Positions 27,843 to 37,365 are shown, counted from the first letter of the stretch. The stretch: 64,000 nucleotides of DNA from Pontimicrobium aquaticum (GCF_005047595.1 NZ_SUPL01000002.1:372001-436000), one strand, 5' to 3'. The notes: generated from the sequence alone by a model not told the origin. Numbers and translations are program-made.

Positions 27843-28769
27843 ATGAAAGTAACAGTAGTAGGAGCAGGAGCTGTAGGTGCTAGTTGTGCCGAATATATAG
27901 CTATTAAAAATTTTGCATCAGAAGTCGTTTTATTAGACATTAAAGAAGGGTATGCCGAAGGAAAAGCAATGGACTTAATGCAAACAGCTTCATTAAATGG
28001 GTTCGATACAAAAATAACAGGAACTACAGGAGATTATTCAAAAACAGCCAATAGTGATATTTGTGTAATTACTTCAGGCATTCCTCGTAAACCAGGAATG
28101 ACTCGCGAAGAATTAATAGGTATTAACGCAGGTATTGTAAAAACAGTAGCTTCTAGTTTAATTGAGCATTCTCCAAACACTATTTTAATAGTTGTGAGCA
28201 ACCCAATGGATACAATGACATATTTAGCTCATAAAGCAACTGGCTTACCAAAACATAGAATTATTGGAATGGGAGGTGCTTTAGACTCAGCTCGTTTTAA
28301 ATATAGATTAGCTGAAGCATTAGGAGCTCCTATTAGCGATGTTGACGGAATGGTAATTGGAGGTCATAGCGATAAAGGTATGGTGCCATTAACCGCTCAC
28401 GCAACTAGAAATAGCGTAAAAGTAACAGAATTCTTATCTGCCGAACGTTTAGATCAAGTAAAAGAAGATACTAAAGTTGGAGGCGCAACACTTACCAAAT
28501 TATTAGGAACATCTGCTTGGTATGCACCAGGAGCTGCAGTGTCTGGTTTAGTACAAGCCATCGCTTGTGACCAACAAAAAATGTTTCCTTGCTCAACATT
28601 GTTAGATGGTGAATATGGATTAAGTGATTTATGTATAGGTGTGCCAGTAATTTTAGGAAAAAACGGTATTGAAAAAATCGTCGAAATAGATTTAAGCGAC
28701 GCTGAAAAAGAGCATATGCAAGAAAGTGCAGAAGGTGTTAAAAAGACTAACAGCTTGTTAGACATATAA
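27843..28769 (+). CDS. mdh: Malate dehydrogenase
   Basis: NAD-dependent malate/oxaloacetate interconversion in the TCA cycle. From the ATG at 27843 it has 308 residues, the usual length; the longer reading from 27753 would begin in the terminator of the previous operon. It is the LDH-like type: GAGAVGASCAE dinucleotide motif, VLLDIKEGYAEGKAMDLMQ, TSGIPRKPGMTREELI, VSNPMDTMTYL, MGGALDSARF and the catalytic-His segment GGHSDKGMVP (usual form GGHGDxMVP, here one residue longer, as I recall from other Bacteroidota). Terminators bound it on both sides. Confidence 0.96.
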   Translation: MKVTVVGAGAVGASCAEYIAIKNFASEVVLLDIKEGYAEGKAMDLMQTASLNGFDTKITGTTGDYSKTANSDICVITSGIPRKPGMTREELIGINAGIVKTVASSLIEHSPNTILIVVSNPMDTMTYLAHKATGLPKHRIIGMGGALDSARFKYRLAEALGAPISDVDGMVIGGHSDKGMVPLTAHATRNSVKVTEFLSAERLDQVKEDTKVGGATLTKLLGTSAWYAPGAAVSGLVQAIACDQQKMFPCSTLLDGEYGLSDLCIGVPVILGKNGIEKIVEIDLSDAEKEHMQESAEGVKKTNSLLDI

Positions 28770-28793
28770 TAGTATATTAAAAGTAGAATATTG

Positions 28794-28831
28794 AAAAGAT
28801 TGTTTCATACATTTGTGAAACAATCTTTTTT
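28794..28831 (+). terminator. Terminator of mdh
   Basis: AAAAGATTGTTTCA and TGAAACAATCTTTT form perfect 14-bp arms around an 8-nt loop, followed by TT. Confidence 0.93.
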
Positions 28832-28849
28832 ATTAATAAAAAATTAAAT

Positions 28850-29518
28850 ATGAAAAAAATACTAGTATTAGTAGTTGCACTTACATTAAGTTTTGCAGGG
28901 TTTTCTCAAAGTAAAATAAATGAAGGAATGCTTGTGATAACTCAAAAAATGACAAGTGATAATGAGCAAATGAATGCACAGATTTCAATGATGGGTGATA
29001 CTAAAACAACTACCTATTTTAAAGGCGAAAAATCTAGAACAGAAGTTTCTAGCTCAATGACAGGTGATGTTGTAGTTGTTGCAGATGGTGAATCAGGAGA
29101 AATGATTACATATATGGATAACCCAATGTTGGGGAAAAAATATATGAAAGGCTCTGTTAATGATTCGCAAGTAGATCCAAGTAAAGTTACTGTAAAAAAA
29201 GGAGATAAAACCAAGACAATATTAGGATATAAGTGTCAGCAATACTTTTTAACAGCCGAAGTACAAGGACAAACAATGGAAATGGAACTATATACCACTG
29301 AAGCTATCAATGCATATTCTCAACAAACATCTGCTTTTAGTAAAGAACTTAAAGGATTTCCTATGTATTTAACGGTTAATATGTCGCAAATGGGCATGAA
29401 TATAACTATTACAAGTGAAGTAACTAAAATCAATAAAAATGCAGTTGCTGCTGATAAATTTAGTATGGTTGTACCAGAAGGTTACGAAGAAATGACGCAA
29501 CCTGAAATTAAAAACTAA
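28850..29518 (+). CDS. Exported DUF4412-like protein
   Basis: A 222-residue protein with signal peptide MKKILVLVVALTLSFAGFSQ. The mature part is Met- and Lys-rich, with MGDTKTTTYFKGEKSRTEVSS and KTILGYKCQQYFLTAEVQGQTMEMELYTTEAINAYSQQ, the pattern of DUF4412 (an outer-membrane or periplasmic family similar to LolA-type half-barrels). Its function is unknown. It is a single-gene unit between two terminators. Confidence 0.8.
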   Translation: MKKILVLVVALTLSFAGFSQSKINEGMLVITQKMTSDNEQMNAQISMMGDTKTTTYFKGEKSRTEVSSSMTGDVVVVADGESGEMITYMDNPMLGKKYMKGSVNDSQVDPSKVTVKKGDKTKTILGYKCQQYFLTAEVQGQTMEMELYTTEAINAYSQQTSAFSKELKGFPMYLTVNMSQMGMNITITSEVTKINKNAVAADKFSMVVPEGYEEMTQPEIKN

Positions 29519-29536
29519 AAAGAAATTACTTTAATA

Positions 29537-29567
29537 AAAAACCAGCCTTTTGGCTGGTTTTTTATTT
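29537..29567. terminator. Bidirectional terminator between DUF4412 and GNAT genes
   Basis: AAAAACCAGCC and GGCTGGTTTTTT around a TTTT loop, with T-run on both strands. The genes are convergent. Confidence 0.93.
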
Positions 29568-30078
29568 ATATTTCAAATCTAGACCCATAAACAGAAACAT
29601 TGTCTTGCTCAAAATCTATTTCTGAGAATCGACTAAACCCCATACGTTCATACATTTTCCAAGCTAGCATCATGGATTTGGTTGAGTGTATAACAAGATG
29701 TTTGTGACCTTCTTTTTTTGCTTGATTGATACAAGTATTAATTAGTAATTTACCTAAGCCTTTTCCTCTTGTTTCCGGATTTATGGCTAATAATCTAAAA
29801 GCTGCAGCTTTTTGGTTAGCGGTTGCTTTTCCTCCAGCGCCATAATAACTTATGTCACCAAAATACACTAAACCTCCATCAACCTTCCCTTGCTTAGAAA
29901 TTGCAACAAACAGTTTAACTTTTGGTTGTTTTGTAAACTCACCTACATTTTTAAGTACATGATAGTAACTAGGAATTTCATCTTGTTTTGGAAACCCTTT
30001 TAATTGTGAGTAAACTAATACCATTAATTTTCCCAATTGAGAATATTCCTCTGGTTTAGCTTCTCTTATTTTGTGCAT
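29566..30078 (-). CDS. GNAT-family N-acetyltransferase
   Basis: A 170-residue acetyl-CoA-dependent transferase. The acetyl-CoA loop is RLLAINPETRGKGLGKLLINTCINQAKKEGHKHLVIH (motif A, R/QxxGxG/A as RGKGLGK, about residues 111-117). The late MMLAWKMYERMGFSRF is motif B. It begins one base after the fhs stop, so it is probably translated from the same mRNA. Substrate unknown. Confidence 0.88.
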   Translation of the reverse strand: MHKIREAKPEEYSQLGKLMVLVYSQLKGFPKQDEIPSYYHVLKNVGEFTKQPKVKLFVAISKQGKVDGGLVYFGDISYYGAGGKATANQKAAAFRLLAINPETRGKGLGKLLINTCINQAKKEGHKHLVIHSTKSMMLAWKMYERMGFSRFSEIDFEQDNVSVYGSRFEI

Positions 30079-30079
30079 T

Positions 30080-31756
30080 TTATGATAGTCCTGAAATTAC
30101 ACCTTCTTTGTCAATGGTCATGCCTTCAGATGCAGGAATAGCTGGTAACCCAGGCATACGCATCATTTTACCAAGAATAGGAATAATAAATTGTGCACCA
30201 GCAGCAATTTCTATTTCGCGAACGGTTACTTTAAAGCCAGTTGGCCTTCCAATAAGCTTATCGTCGTCTGAAAAAGATTTCTGGGTTTTTGCCATACAAA
30301 TTGCAAAATCATTAAAGCCTAAACGATCAATTCTGCGTAGGTTTAATTCGGCTTTTTTATCATAAATCACGCCATCAGCGCCATATATTTCTTTAGCTAT
30401 AGTTTCAATTTTTTCCTTTACTGGGCTTTTCCAGTCGTATAAAGGCTTATACTGTGTGGCTTTATTTTCAACTACATTTATCACTGCATTGGCAAGGTCT
30501 TTTGTTCCTTCGCCTCCTTTTTCCCAACCTTCAGATAATACAGCTTGAACACCTAAACTTTCACAAGTTGTTTTAATGTAATCAATTTCTTTTTCCGAGT
30601 CTGATACAAAAGCATTGATAGCAACTACTGGCTCAATATTATATTTTCTAATATTTTCAATATGTTTTTCTAGATTTTTGAATCCGTCTTTTACAGCATC
30701 TAGGTTAGGCGTATTATAATCTTCTTTTTGTGCTCCTCCATGATGACGCAATGCTCTAACAGTAGCAACTAAAACAACACACTTTGGGTTTAAACCAGCG
30801 TAAGCCGATTTAATGTTTAAGAATTTTTCTGCACCTAAATCTGCTCCAAAACCAGCTTCGGTCACTACATAATTAGATAGTGATAATCCCATTTTAGTCG
30901 CAATAATTGTATTGGTTCCTTGTGCAATATTGGCAAAAGGGCCACCATGAATAATCGCAGGGTTTTCTTCTAAGGTTTGAACTAAGTTAGGTTTAATAGC
31001 TTCTTTTAGTAAAATTGCCATCGCATTTTCGGCTTTTAAATCTCTGGCAAAGATTGGTTTTCTGTCAAAGGTAAATCCAATAAAAATATCTCCTAAACGT
31101 TTCTTTAAGTCTTCAAAATCGGTAGCCATACATAAAATTGCCATAACTTCTGATGCAGGTGTAATGTTAAACCCATCTTCACGAGGGATACCATTCGCCG
31201 TTCCCCCAAGGCCAATAGTAATTTGGCGTAATGCACGATCGTTCATATCTATAACGCGTTTCCACAAAATAGTACGAGGGTCGATGTTTAAGTTTTGCGT
31301 TTTACTTTGTATATTATTATCAATTAAAGCAGATAACAAATTATTAGCTTTTTCAACGGCATTAAAATCTCCAGTAAAATGCAAATTTATATCTTCCATT
31401 GGCACTACTTGCGAGTAACCACCACCAGCAGCACCTCCTTTTATTCCAAAAACAGGACCAAGTGAGGGTTCGCGCAAAACAACAGTAGCTTGCTTTCCTA
31501 CTTTATTTAACCCTTCTGTTAAGCCAATAGAAACTGTTGTTTTTCCTTCTCCAGCAGGAGTTGGTGTAATTGCTGTAACCAATACTAAATTATTGGTTTT
31601 AATTTTATTCTCGTCAATAAGATGTAAAGGAAGTTTCGCTTTATACTTGCCATAAAGGTCTAAGTCATCTTCCGAAATATCTAATTTTTTTGCAATGTTT
31701 TTAATGTGATTAATATCGTTTGCTTGAGCGATTTCAATATCTGTTAAATGCGCCAT
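30080..31756 (-). CDS. fhs: Formate-tetrahydrofolate ligase
   Basis: Makes 10-formyl-THF from formate, THF and ATP; it feeds the same pool as FolD. The 558 residues match. The N-terminal P-loop is TPTPAGEGKTTVSIGL (about 64-79); LREPSLGPVFGIKGGAAGGGYSQVVPM and NLHFTGDFNAVEKANNLL follow, then RGDRALR-like NDRALRQI and FVSDSEKEI. The C-terminus has GKMMRMPGLPAIPASEGM. It is followed after one base by a GNAT gene. Upstream 250 bp are AT-rich with no clear -7 box on its strand. Confidence 0.97.
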   Translation of the reverse strand: MAHLTDIEIAQANDINHIKNIAKKLDISEDDLDLYGKYKAKLPLHLIDENKIKTNNLVLVTAITPTPAGEGKTTVSIGLTEGLNKVGKQATVVLREPSLGPVFGIKGGAAGGGYSQVVPMEDINLHFTGDFNAVEKANNLLSALIDNNIQSKTQNLNIDPRTILWKRVIDMNDRALRQITIGLGGTANGIPREDGFNITPASEVMAILCMATDFEDLKKRLGDIFIGFTFDRKPIFARDLKAENAMAILLKEAIKPNLVQTLEENPAIIHGGPFANIAQGTNTIIATKMGLSLSNYVVTEAGFGADLGAEKFLNIKSAYAGLNPKCVVLVATVRALRHHGGAQKEDYNTPNLDAVKDGFKNLEKHIENIRKYNIEPVVAINAFVSDSEKEIDYIKTTCESLGVQAVLSEGWEKGGEGTKDLANAVINVVENKATQYKPLYDWKSPVKEKIETIAKEIYGADGVIYDKKAELNLRRIDRLGFNDFAICMAKTQKSFSDDDKLIGRPTGFKVTVREIEIAAGAQFIIPILGKMMRMPGLPAIPASEGMTIDKEGVISGLS

Positions 31757-31900
31757 AGGTTGTTAGTTTAATTTTAAAAGAGGTTCAATGTAATTAATTT
31801 ACAGTTAATAAGCATTAGGTCGCTTAAATTTTACTTTGTAAAAAGTAAGCAGCAATAAAAATAGTTAAAATGATAAAAATTTTCGATTAGATTCTTAGAA

Positions 31901-31936
31901 TTTTTATTTCGTCGGACATATTTTTATTTCCATCGG
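31901..31936. repeat. Two direct copies of TTTTTATTTCnnTCGG, 20-21 bp apart
   Basis: TTTTTATTTCGTCGG (31901-31915) and TTTTTATTTCCATCGG (31921-31936) lie in the 252-bp divergent region between fhs and the gene at 32009. Two turns apart, they could be an operator; nothing else supports it. Confidence 0.35.
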
Positions 31937-31996
31937 TAACATTCTTTTTTTTTGTATAAAAATCTCAATTATATTGTCAAATCTTTAGGTAAATCA

Positions 31997-32004
31997 TATA
32001 TTTG
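31997..32004 (+). promoter_or_regulatory. -7 box (TATATTTG) 4 nt before a start codon
   Basis: TATATTTG matches TAnnTTTG; only GCGC separates it from the ATG at 32009, implying a leaderless transcript. It also argues that the longer reading from 31952 is not translated. Confidence 0.55.
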
Positions 32005-32008
32005 GCGC

Positions 32009-32623
32009 ATGAATAAAAAATGGTATATAATTGGTTTTGTTGTAATTCTGGCTTTTTTAAGCGGAGTTGTAACTCAACAACATATATCTAAGCCTAATCA
32101 GGAAATAGTATTGTACTTTACAAACAATACTATAAATTACGATGAGGTAGAAGACGCTATTTCAGGTATAAAAAGTCAGTTGGAAGCAGTAGGTGTTTCT
32201 AATATTAAAGTTACCAGGTTTGATAATGATGGGTTTAATATTACTTATCACAGTATTTCTAAAGTTTCAGACATAGAGCAAATTTTATTGAATTCTGGTA
32301 AGATTTCTCTTAATGAAGAACATTCTTCACGAGTACCTACAGAAGAGTCTAAGACTTCGTTTAATTTTGATGTATATGAAATTGAAACAGTTTCTGATAA
32401 TGATTTGAATATTCGAGGTATTGGTACTTCATCATCTTCTAAGGGAGATTATAAGCAAAATTTAGAAACCAATTCTTTTGCTAACAAAGTATCGAGTACT
32501 TTCGCCTATCATAAACAAAATGAAACAACAACCTACAAGTTCTATAACCAAAATAGATTTGTATTTAGTTGTAACTCTCATAAAATTCCAGAGGTTAGGG
32601 CTGGACCTTATATTTTAGGATAA
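32009..32623 (+). CDS. Membrane-anchored protein with SecD-P1-like domain (inferred), upstream of secDF
   Basis: A 204-residue protein with one N-terminal membrane segment (WYIIGFVVILAFLSGVV) and no lipobox. Residues about 40-95 (DAISGIKSQLEAVGVSNIK ... IEQILLNSGKISLNE) follow the same pattern as the SecD periplasmic P1 base in the neighbouring SecDF (LRKRIDQFGVTQPNIQ ... ELITTTAQLEFWD): helix, GV, strand, helix, final strand. The C-terminal half is polar and unrecognised. The likeness is by eye and may be chance. It is expressed from its own promoter, 223 bp before secDF. Confidence 0.6.
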   Translation: MNKKWYIIGFVVILAFLSGVVTQQHISKPNQEIVLYFTNNTINYDEVEDAISGIKSQLEAVGVSNIKVTRFDNDGFNITYHSISKVSDIEQILLNSGKISLNEEHSSRVPTEESKTSFNFDVYEIETVSDNDLNIRGIGTSSSSKGDYKQNLETNSFANKVSSTFAYHKQNETTTYKFYNQNRFVFSCNSHKIPEVRAGPYILG

Positions 32624-32770
32624 TACATTAATTTAGACTAAGTATTTCCTGTCACTTCAAGATTTAAAGTCAATTATTGAGTTCGAAATTTTTAATTGCA
32701 CAAATAATACATGCTTTTTGTATATGATCGGAAAGCTTTTTTTAATAAACAATATAAACCCAAATATTAA

Positions 32771-32800
32771 TTGTCAAATTACGAGTAAAAATTATATTTG
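32771..32800 (+). promoter_or_regulatory. secDF promoter (TTG-N19-TATATTTG)
   Basis: TTG at 32771-32773, 19-nt spacer, TATATTTG at 32793-32800. Predicted leader is about 40 nt. Confidence 0.78.
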
Positions 32801-32846
32801 CTCCTTCTGAAAATCAGGAATAGTTTGACCAAAAAACAATTTAATA

Positions 32847-35813
32847 ATGCAAAACAAAGGATTAGTAAAATTATTTGCACTTTTATTTGGTTTGGTAAGT
32901 ATTTATCAGTTATCATTTACTTTTAAAGCCAACCAAATTGAAAGCAATGCAAAGGAAGCAGCAATAAGTAAGATTGCTGAAACAGAAGTTGAATACGATG
33001 CTAAAAGAAGTTTAGAAGAAACAAGGTATTTAGATTCGCTAAATAACTTAGAAGTATTTAACATTGGTGTTGCACAATATACTTATACCGAGGTTAAAGA
33101 AAAAGCAATGAACCTTGGTTTAGACCTTAAAGGAGGTATAAGTGTTATTCTTCAAATTCAAGTTGACGACATCTTAAAAGGACTTGCAAACAAGAGTAAA
33201 GATCCTGTATTTAATAAAGCATTAAATGATGCTGAAGAACTACAAAAAAATAGCCAGAATACTTATTTAGAAGACTTCTTTGTGGCGTTTGATGCAATTA
33301 AAGGCGATACTAAATTAGCATCTCCAGATATTTTTGCAAACCGTGATTTAAGTGACGAAATCACGTTTAACATGACAGACGATGAAGTGAAACCTATATT
33401 AAGAAACAAGGTTGATGAATCTATTGTATCAGCATTTGAGGTATTACGTAAACGTATCGACCAATTTGGTGTAACACAACCAAACATTCAACGTTTAGGA
33501 AATTCTGGACGTATTTTGGTAGAATTACCAGGAGTTAAAGATAAAGAACGTGCTACTGAGTTAATTACAACGACAGCACAATTAGAATTCTGGGATGTTT
33601 ATAAAGCTGAAGAATTGGGAGGATTTTTAAATCAAGCAAACGAAGTCTTAAAAGATTTAGTTGATGCGAAGCCCCAAACAGATGAAGTTGAATCGCAAGA
33701 TGAAGAAGAAAGTACAATTGATGATTTATTAGGAGAAACTTCTACAGATTCTACAGAAGTTGCAACCTTAGGGCCATTATTTGATTTAATTAGAGCACCA
33801 GGTCAAACAGGTTTGCCTGTATTAGCTATGTTTGAAGCTAAAGACAAAGAAACAGTATTAGAATATTTAAATAAAAGAGAAGTTAGAGCATTATTGCCTG
33901 TTGAACAACGTTATGCAGAGTTTGTTTGGGGAATACAGCCTAAAAATAGTGAGTTTGTAGAGCTTTATGCTTTAAAAGGAAATAGAGAAAATGCACCTGA
34001 ATTAAGTGGAGCTGTTGTTGTAGATGCTCGTCAATCTTATTCACCAACAGGTCAGCCTACTGTAAGCATGCAAATGAATGCGAGTGGATCTAAGACTTGG
34101 GAAGAAATGACAGGAAGAGCGTTTAACCAAAGAAGCCAGATAGCTATTGTTTTAGATAACATTGTGTATTCTGCTCCTGGAGTTACGACAGGACCAATTT
34201 CTGGTGGAAACTCTGAAATTTCAGGGTCATTTACTTTAAATGAAGCGATCGATTTAGCAAATGTTTTAAGAGCAGGTAAACTACCAGCTTCAGCTGAGAT
34301 TGTTCAAGCTGAAACTGTAGGGCCATCATTAGGTCAAGAAGCTATTGATAGTGGAATGAAATCGTTTATGATTGCTTTAGCATTAGTGTTAATCTGGATG
34401 ATTTTCTATTATGGTAAGTCAGGTATCTTTTCAGATATTGCGTTATTACTAAATATTGTTTTAGTGTTTGGTATTTTAGCTGGTCTAGGAGCTGTATTAA
34501 CGCTTCCAGGAATTGCGGGTATCGTATTAACTATAGGTATTGCAGTAGATGCAAACGTACTTATTTACGAGCGTGTAAGAGAAGAACTTGTTAAAGGTAA
34601 GGGGCAAAAAGAAGCTATTAAAGATGGATTTAGTAATGCTTTATCATCAATTTTAGATGCCAACATTACAACAGGTTTAACAGCATTAATCTTATTTGTA
34701 TTTGGTACGGGACCTATTAAAGGCTTTGCTACTACATTATTAATAGGTATTGTTACGTCTTTATTTACAGCCATATTTATTACTAGATTATTAATTGATT
34801 GGTATGTAAATAAAGGAGGAAAATTAGATTTTTCTACAAAACTTACTAAAGGATTATTTAGAAACATTAATATTAATTTCTTAAAGAAACGTAAAATGTC
34901 ATATGTTATTTCTGGGGTTATTATTATTGCTGGCTTAGCATCCTTATTCACTACAGGATTAGATGAAGGTATTGATTTTGTTGGAGGAAGAACCTATACG
35001 GTTCGTTTTGCACAAGATGTAAATACTGAAGAAGTAAAAGATGCTGTGGTTGCTACATTTGGTAGTGCAGAGGTGAAAACTATTGGAAGTGCTAATCAAT
35101 TAAAAATTTCTACAAAATATAAAATTAACGAAAACTCAACAGAAGTTGATGCAGAAGTAAAAAGTAAATTATACGAGTCATTAGTGTCTTTCTTACCTGA
35201 TGGACTTAATTATAACGATTTTGCTGATAGTGATAATAATGTTGGTATTATGTATTCTGGGAAAGTTAGTCCAACCATTGCTGATGATATCAAAAAATCA
35301 TCTATTTGGGCTATTCTAGGCTCGTTAATAGTAGTATTCTTATATATCTTGTTACGTTTCAAAAAATGGCAATTCTCTTTAGGAGCAGTAGCTGCTGTAT
35401 TCCATGACGTGTTAATTGTACTAGGAATTTATTCTATTACTTGGCGTTTTATGCCATTTAGTATGGAAATTGACCAAGCGTTTATTGCCGCCATCTTAAC
35501 AGTAATAGGGTATTCGTTAAATGATACTGTGGTAGTGTTTGATAGAATTAGAGAATTCTTAAATGAGCATACAAGCTGGGATTTTGAAAAAACTGTTAAT
35601 ACGTCATTAAATAGTACATTGAGTAGAACGTTAAATACCTCTTTAACTACCTTAGTCGTATTATTAGCAATGTTTGTTTTTGGGGCTGAGTCTTTAAGGG
35701 ACTTATTATTTGCTTTAATGGTTGGTGTTATTGTTGGTACTTATTCATCGGTATTTATTGCAACTCCAGTGATGTTTGACACTATAAAAAAAGAAAATAA
35801 AGAGAAGAAATAA
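32847..35813 (+). CDS. secDF: Fused protein-export membrane protein SecDF
   Basis: A 988-residue SecD-SecF fusion, proton-driven helper of SecYEG. After a first membrane segment come the SecD D1 motif GLDLKGGISVILQIQV (about residues 91-106), the P1 domain with an acidic low-complexity insert (about 275-300, ESQDEEESTIDDLLGE), the ARQSYSPTGQPTVSM region and membrane segments with GIAVDANVLIYERVREE (about 565-581). SecF begins near 680, with DEGIDFVGGRTYTV and GYSLNDTVVVFDRIREFL. Separate secD and secF are replaced by this fusion, as in most Bacteroidota. Confidence 0.97.
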   Translation: MQNKGLVKLFALLFGLVSIYQLSFTFKANQIESNAKEAAISKIAETEVEYDAKRSLEETRYLDSLNNLEVFNIGVAQYTYTEVKEKAMNLGLDLKGGISVILQIQVDDILKGLANKSKDPVFNKALNDAEELQKNSQNTYLEDFFVAFDAIKGDTKLASPDIFANRDLSDEITFNMTDDEVKPILRNKVDESIVSAFEVLRKRIDQFGVTQPNIQRLGNSGRILVELPGVKDKERATELITTTAQLEFWDVYKAEELGGFLNQANEVLKDLVDAKPQTDEVESQDEEESTIDDLLGETSTDSTEVATLGPLFDLIRAPGQTGLPVLAMFEAKDKETVLEYLNKREVRALLPVEQRYAEFVWGIQPKNSEFVELYALKGNRENAPELSGAVVVDARQSYSPTGQPTVSMQMNASGSKTWEEMTGRAFNQRSQIAIVLDNIVYSAPGVTTGPISGGNSEISGSFTLNEAIDLANVLRAGKLPASAEIVQAETVGPSLGQEAIDSGMKSFMIALALVLIWMIFYYGKSGIFSDIALLLNIVLVFGILAGLGAVLTLPGIAGIVLTIGIAVDANVLIYERVREELVKGKGQKEAIKDGFSNALSSILDANITTGLTALILFVFGTGPIKGFATTLLIGIVTSLFTAIFITRLLIDWYVNKGGKLDFSTKLTKGLFRNININFLKKRKMSYVISGVIIIAGLASLFTTGLDEGIDFVGGRTYTVRFAQDVNTEEVKDAVVATFGSAEVKTIGSANQLKISTKYKINENSTEVDAEVKSKLYESLVSFLPDGLNYNDFADSDNNVGIMYSGKVSPTIADDIKKSSIWAILGSLIVVFLYILLRFKKWQFSLGAVAAVFHDVLIVLGIYSITWRFMPFSMEIDQAFIAAILTVIGYSLNDTVVVFDRIREFLNEHTSWDFEKTVNTSLNSTLSRTLNTSLTTLVVLLAMFVFGAESLRDLLFALMVGVIVGTYSSVFIATPVMFDTIKKENKEKK

Positions 35814-35836
35814 TTTCTTTTAGTATTATATAATAT

Positions 35837-35874
35837 AACTAAAAAGCCTTTTGTAATAGAAAGGCTTTTTAGTT
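35837..35874. terminator. Bidirectional terminator between secDF and DUF192 gene
   Basis: AACTAAAAAGCCTTT and AAAGGCTTTTTAGTT form 15-bp arms with an 8-nt loop between convergent genes. Confidence 0.92.
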
Positions 35875-35889
35875 TATATGAGTTAGATT

Positions 35890-36393
35890 TTAATCTAATT
35901 TCAAAAAGGTCATTTTATCACCAACTTGAATATTTAATTTTTGTGATAAACCACCATTAATTTCAAGGACATATTGAGCAGGAGAGCCAGAAGGTAATGA
36001 AGATTCATCTAGTGGTTTTGCATTTTCCTGAATACTTACAATAGTTTTATTGTTATCTAGGTAAATAATATCTAAGGGGATTAATGTGTTTTTCATGTAA
36101 AAAGCTCGCATTTGCATATCTGGAAAAATAAATAGCATTGCGTTGCTATCTTTCATCGATTTACGATTCATTAAACCAGTTTGAGTTTCATATTCATTAT
36201 CTGCAATTTCAATATCAAACATTGCAATTACCGAATCGTTTTCGGCTTTAATTAAACTTAATTCACCTTCTTTTTTAAAGGTCACTTTGGTAGGTGTAAT
36301 TATTTTTTTGTCTTCTTTACATGAGACGATTAGTAATAATAAGGAGCTTAATGCTAATACAATTAAGGATTTAGTTAACTTATTTAACTTCAT
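35890..36393 (-). CDS. DUF192-family lipoprotein
   Basis: A 167-residue lipoprotein (lipobox IVSC, Cys25). The DUF192 domain is complete: GLMNRKSMKDSNAMLFIF, RAFYMKNTLIPLDIIYLD, IVSIQENAKPL and VLEINGGLSQKLNIQVGD. The family is periplasmic and of uncertain function. Its ATG overlaps the lgt stop by 4 nt (ATGA), so the two are translationally coupled. The coupling is apt because Lgt acts on lipoproteins like this one. Confidence 0.9.
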   Translation of the reverse strand: MKLNKLTKSLIVLALSSLLLLIVSCKEDKKIITPTKVTFKKEGELSLIKAENDSVIAMFDIEIADNEYETQTGLMNRKSMKDSNAMLFIFPDMQMRAFYMKNTLIPLDIIYLDNNKTIVSIQENAKPLDESSLPSGSPAQYVLEINGGLSQKLNIQVGDKMTFLKLD

Positions 36394-37235
36394 GCTTTAT
36401 TTACTTTAGGTTTATATAAAAACATAAAATATAGCCCAATTAGTATAAAAGGAATACTTAATAGTTGACCGTTATTTAGTACATTTCCAAAGAAAGCTGC
36501 TAAATCTTCGCCGCTTTGTGGTTCTTTAAAATATTCAACGATAATACGTACCGTCCAAAGCATTACTAGGAATAAGCCAAAAAGAAAGCCTGTTTGGTTG
36601 CTTTTTTTCGTTTTCCAGTAGAATATCCATAAAGTTAGAAATACAAATATATATCCAAAAGCTTCATAAAGCTGTCCTGGGTGTCTAGCGACATTGTCTA
36701 ATTTTTTAAACACAATGGCCCAAGGAAGGGTTTCATCAGCAGGTTTTCCAATCATTTCAGAATTAAAAAAATTTCCAACTCTTACAAAAATAGCTCCTAA
36801 CGCAACAGGAACAACTACACGGTCTAATATCCAGATAACAGACTTTTTAAGTATTTTTTTATTATACAAGTACATGGATATAATCATACCAATTGCAGCA
36901 CCATGACTTGCTAAGCCACGAAACCCAGTAAACTCAAATCCTCCAGCAAATTTAAACGGTAAAAAGATACTTAAAGGATCTTCAAAAATAAGTTCAGATT
37001 GATAGAATACCACATGACCAACACGTGCACCAATCATAATCCCTAATACAGAATAGATGAAAAGGGAGTCTAATTTCTCTTCAGTTTGGTTTTCGTGTTT
37101 GTAGATTTTTTTCATGATGTACCAGCCTAAAATAAAGGCTGCCATCCACATTAAACTATAATAATGTATTTTAAAATCACCAAATATATTTATACCTTCT
37201 GAGGCAGGATCCCAGACAATCTGTAGTGCGTGCAT
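36390..37235 (-). CDS. lgt: Prolipoprotein diacylglyceryl transferase Lgt
   Basis: Attaches diacylglycerol to the lipobox Cys of prolipoproteins, in the inner membrane. The 281 residues have seven membrane segments and the Lgt signature RVGNFFNSEMIGKP (about 151-164). GARVGHVVFY and RGLASHGAAIGMI (with the essential His and Arg positions) and RHPGQLYEAFGYI are also typical. Several predicted lipoproteins in this window would be its substrates. Confidence 0.96.
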   Translation of the reverse strand: MHALQIVWDPASEGINIFGDFKIHYYSLMWMAAFILGWYIMKKIYKHENQTEEKLDSLFIYSVLGIMIGARVGHVVFYQSELIFEDPLSIFLPFKFAGGFEFTGFRGLASHGAAIGMIISMYLYNKKILKKSVIWILDRVVVPVALGAIFVRVGNFFNSEMIGKPADETLPWAIVFKKLDNVARHPGQLYEAFGYIFVFLTLWIFYWKTKKSNQTGFLFGLFLVMLWTVRIIVEYFKEPQSGEDLAAFFGNVLNNGQLLSIPFILIGLYFMFLYKPKVNKA

Positions 37236-37317
37236 ATATTAATCAAAGTTTGATAGGTAAATATATGCAAATGAAATGAAATATTTAATGCGTAATAAAG
37301 TGTAGATATTATTTTTT

Positions 37318-37365
37318 TATCAACTTTCTCAGGAACAGGGTCGTAACCGCTTCCTTCCCAAGGCT
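37318..37365 (-). pseudogene. Decayed second copy of the yidD 3' end
   Basis: Read on the minus strand this encodes [15 protein letters not shown], nearly identical to the YidD C-terminus ([16 protein letters not shown]) at the start of the neighbouring gene's end (37433-37480). The DNA match is about 40 of 47 bases (AGGAACAGGGTCgTAACCGC against AGGAACAGGGTCaTAACCGC and on). A TAG lies immediately upstream in frame and no YidD start region remains, so this is a truncated duplicate. Confidence 0.8.
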
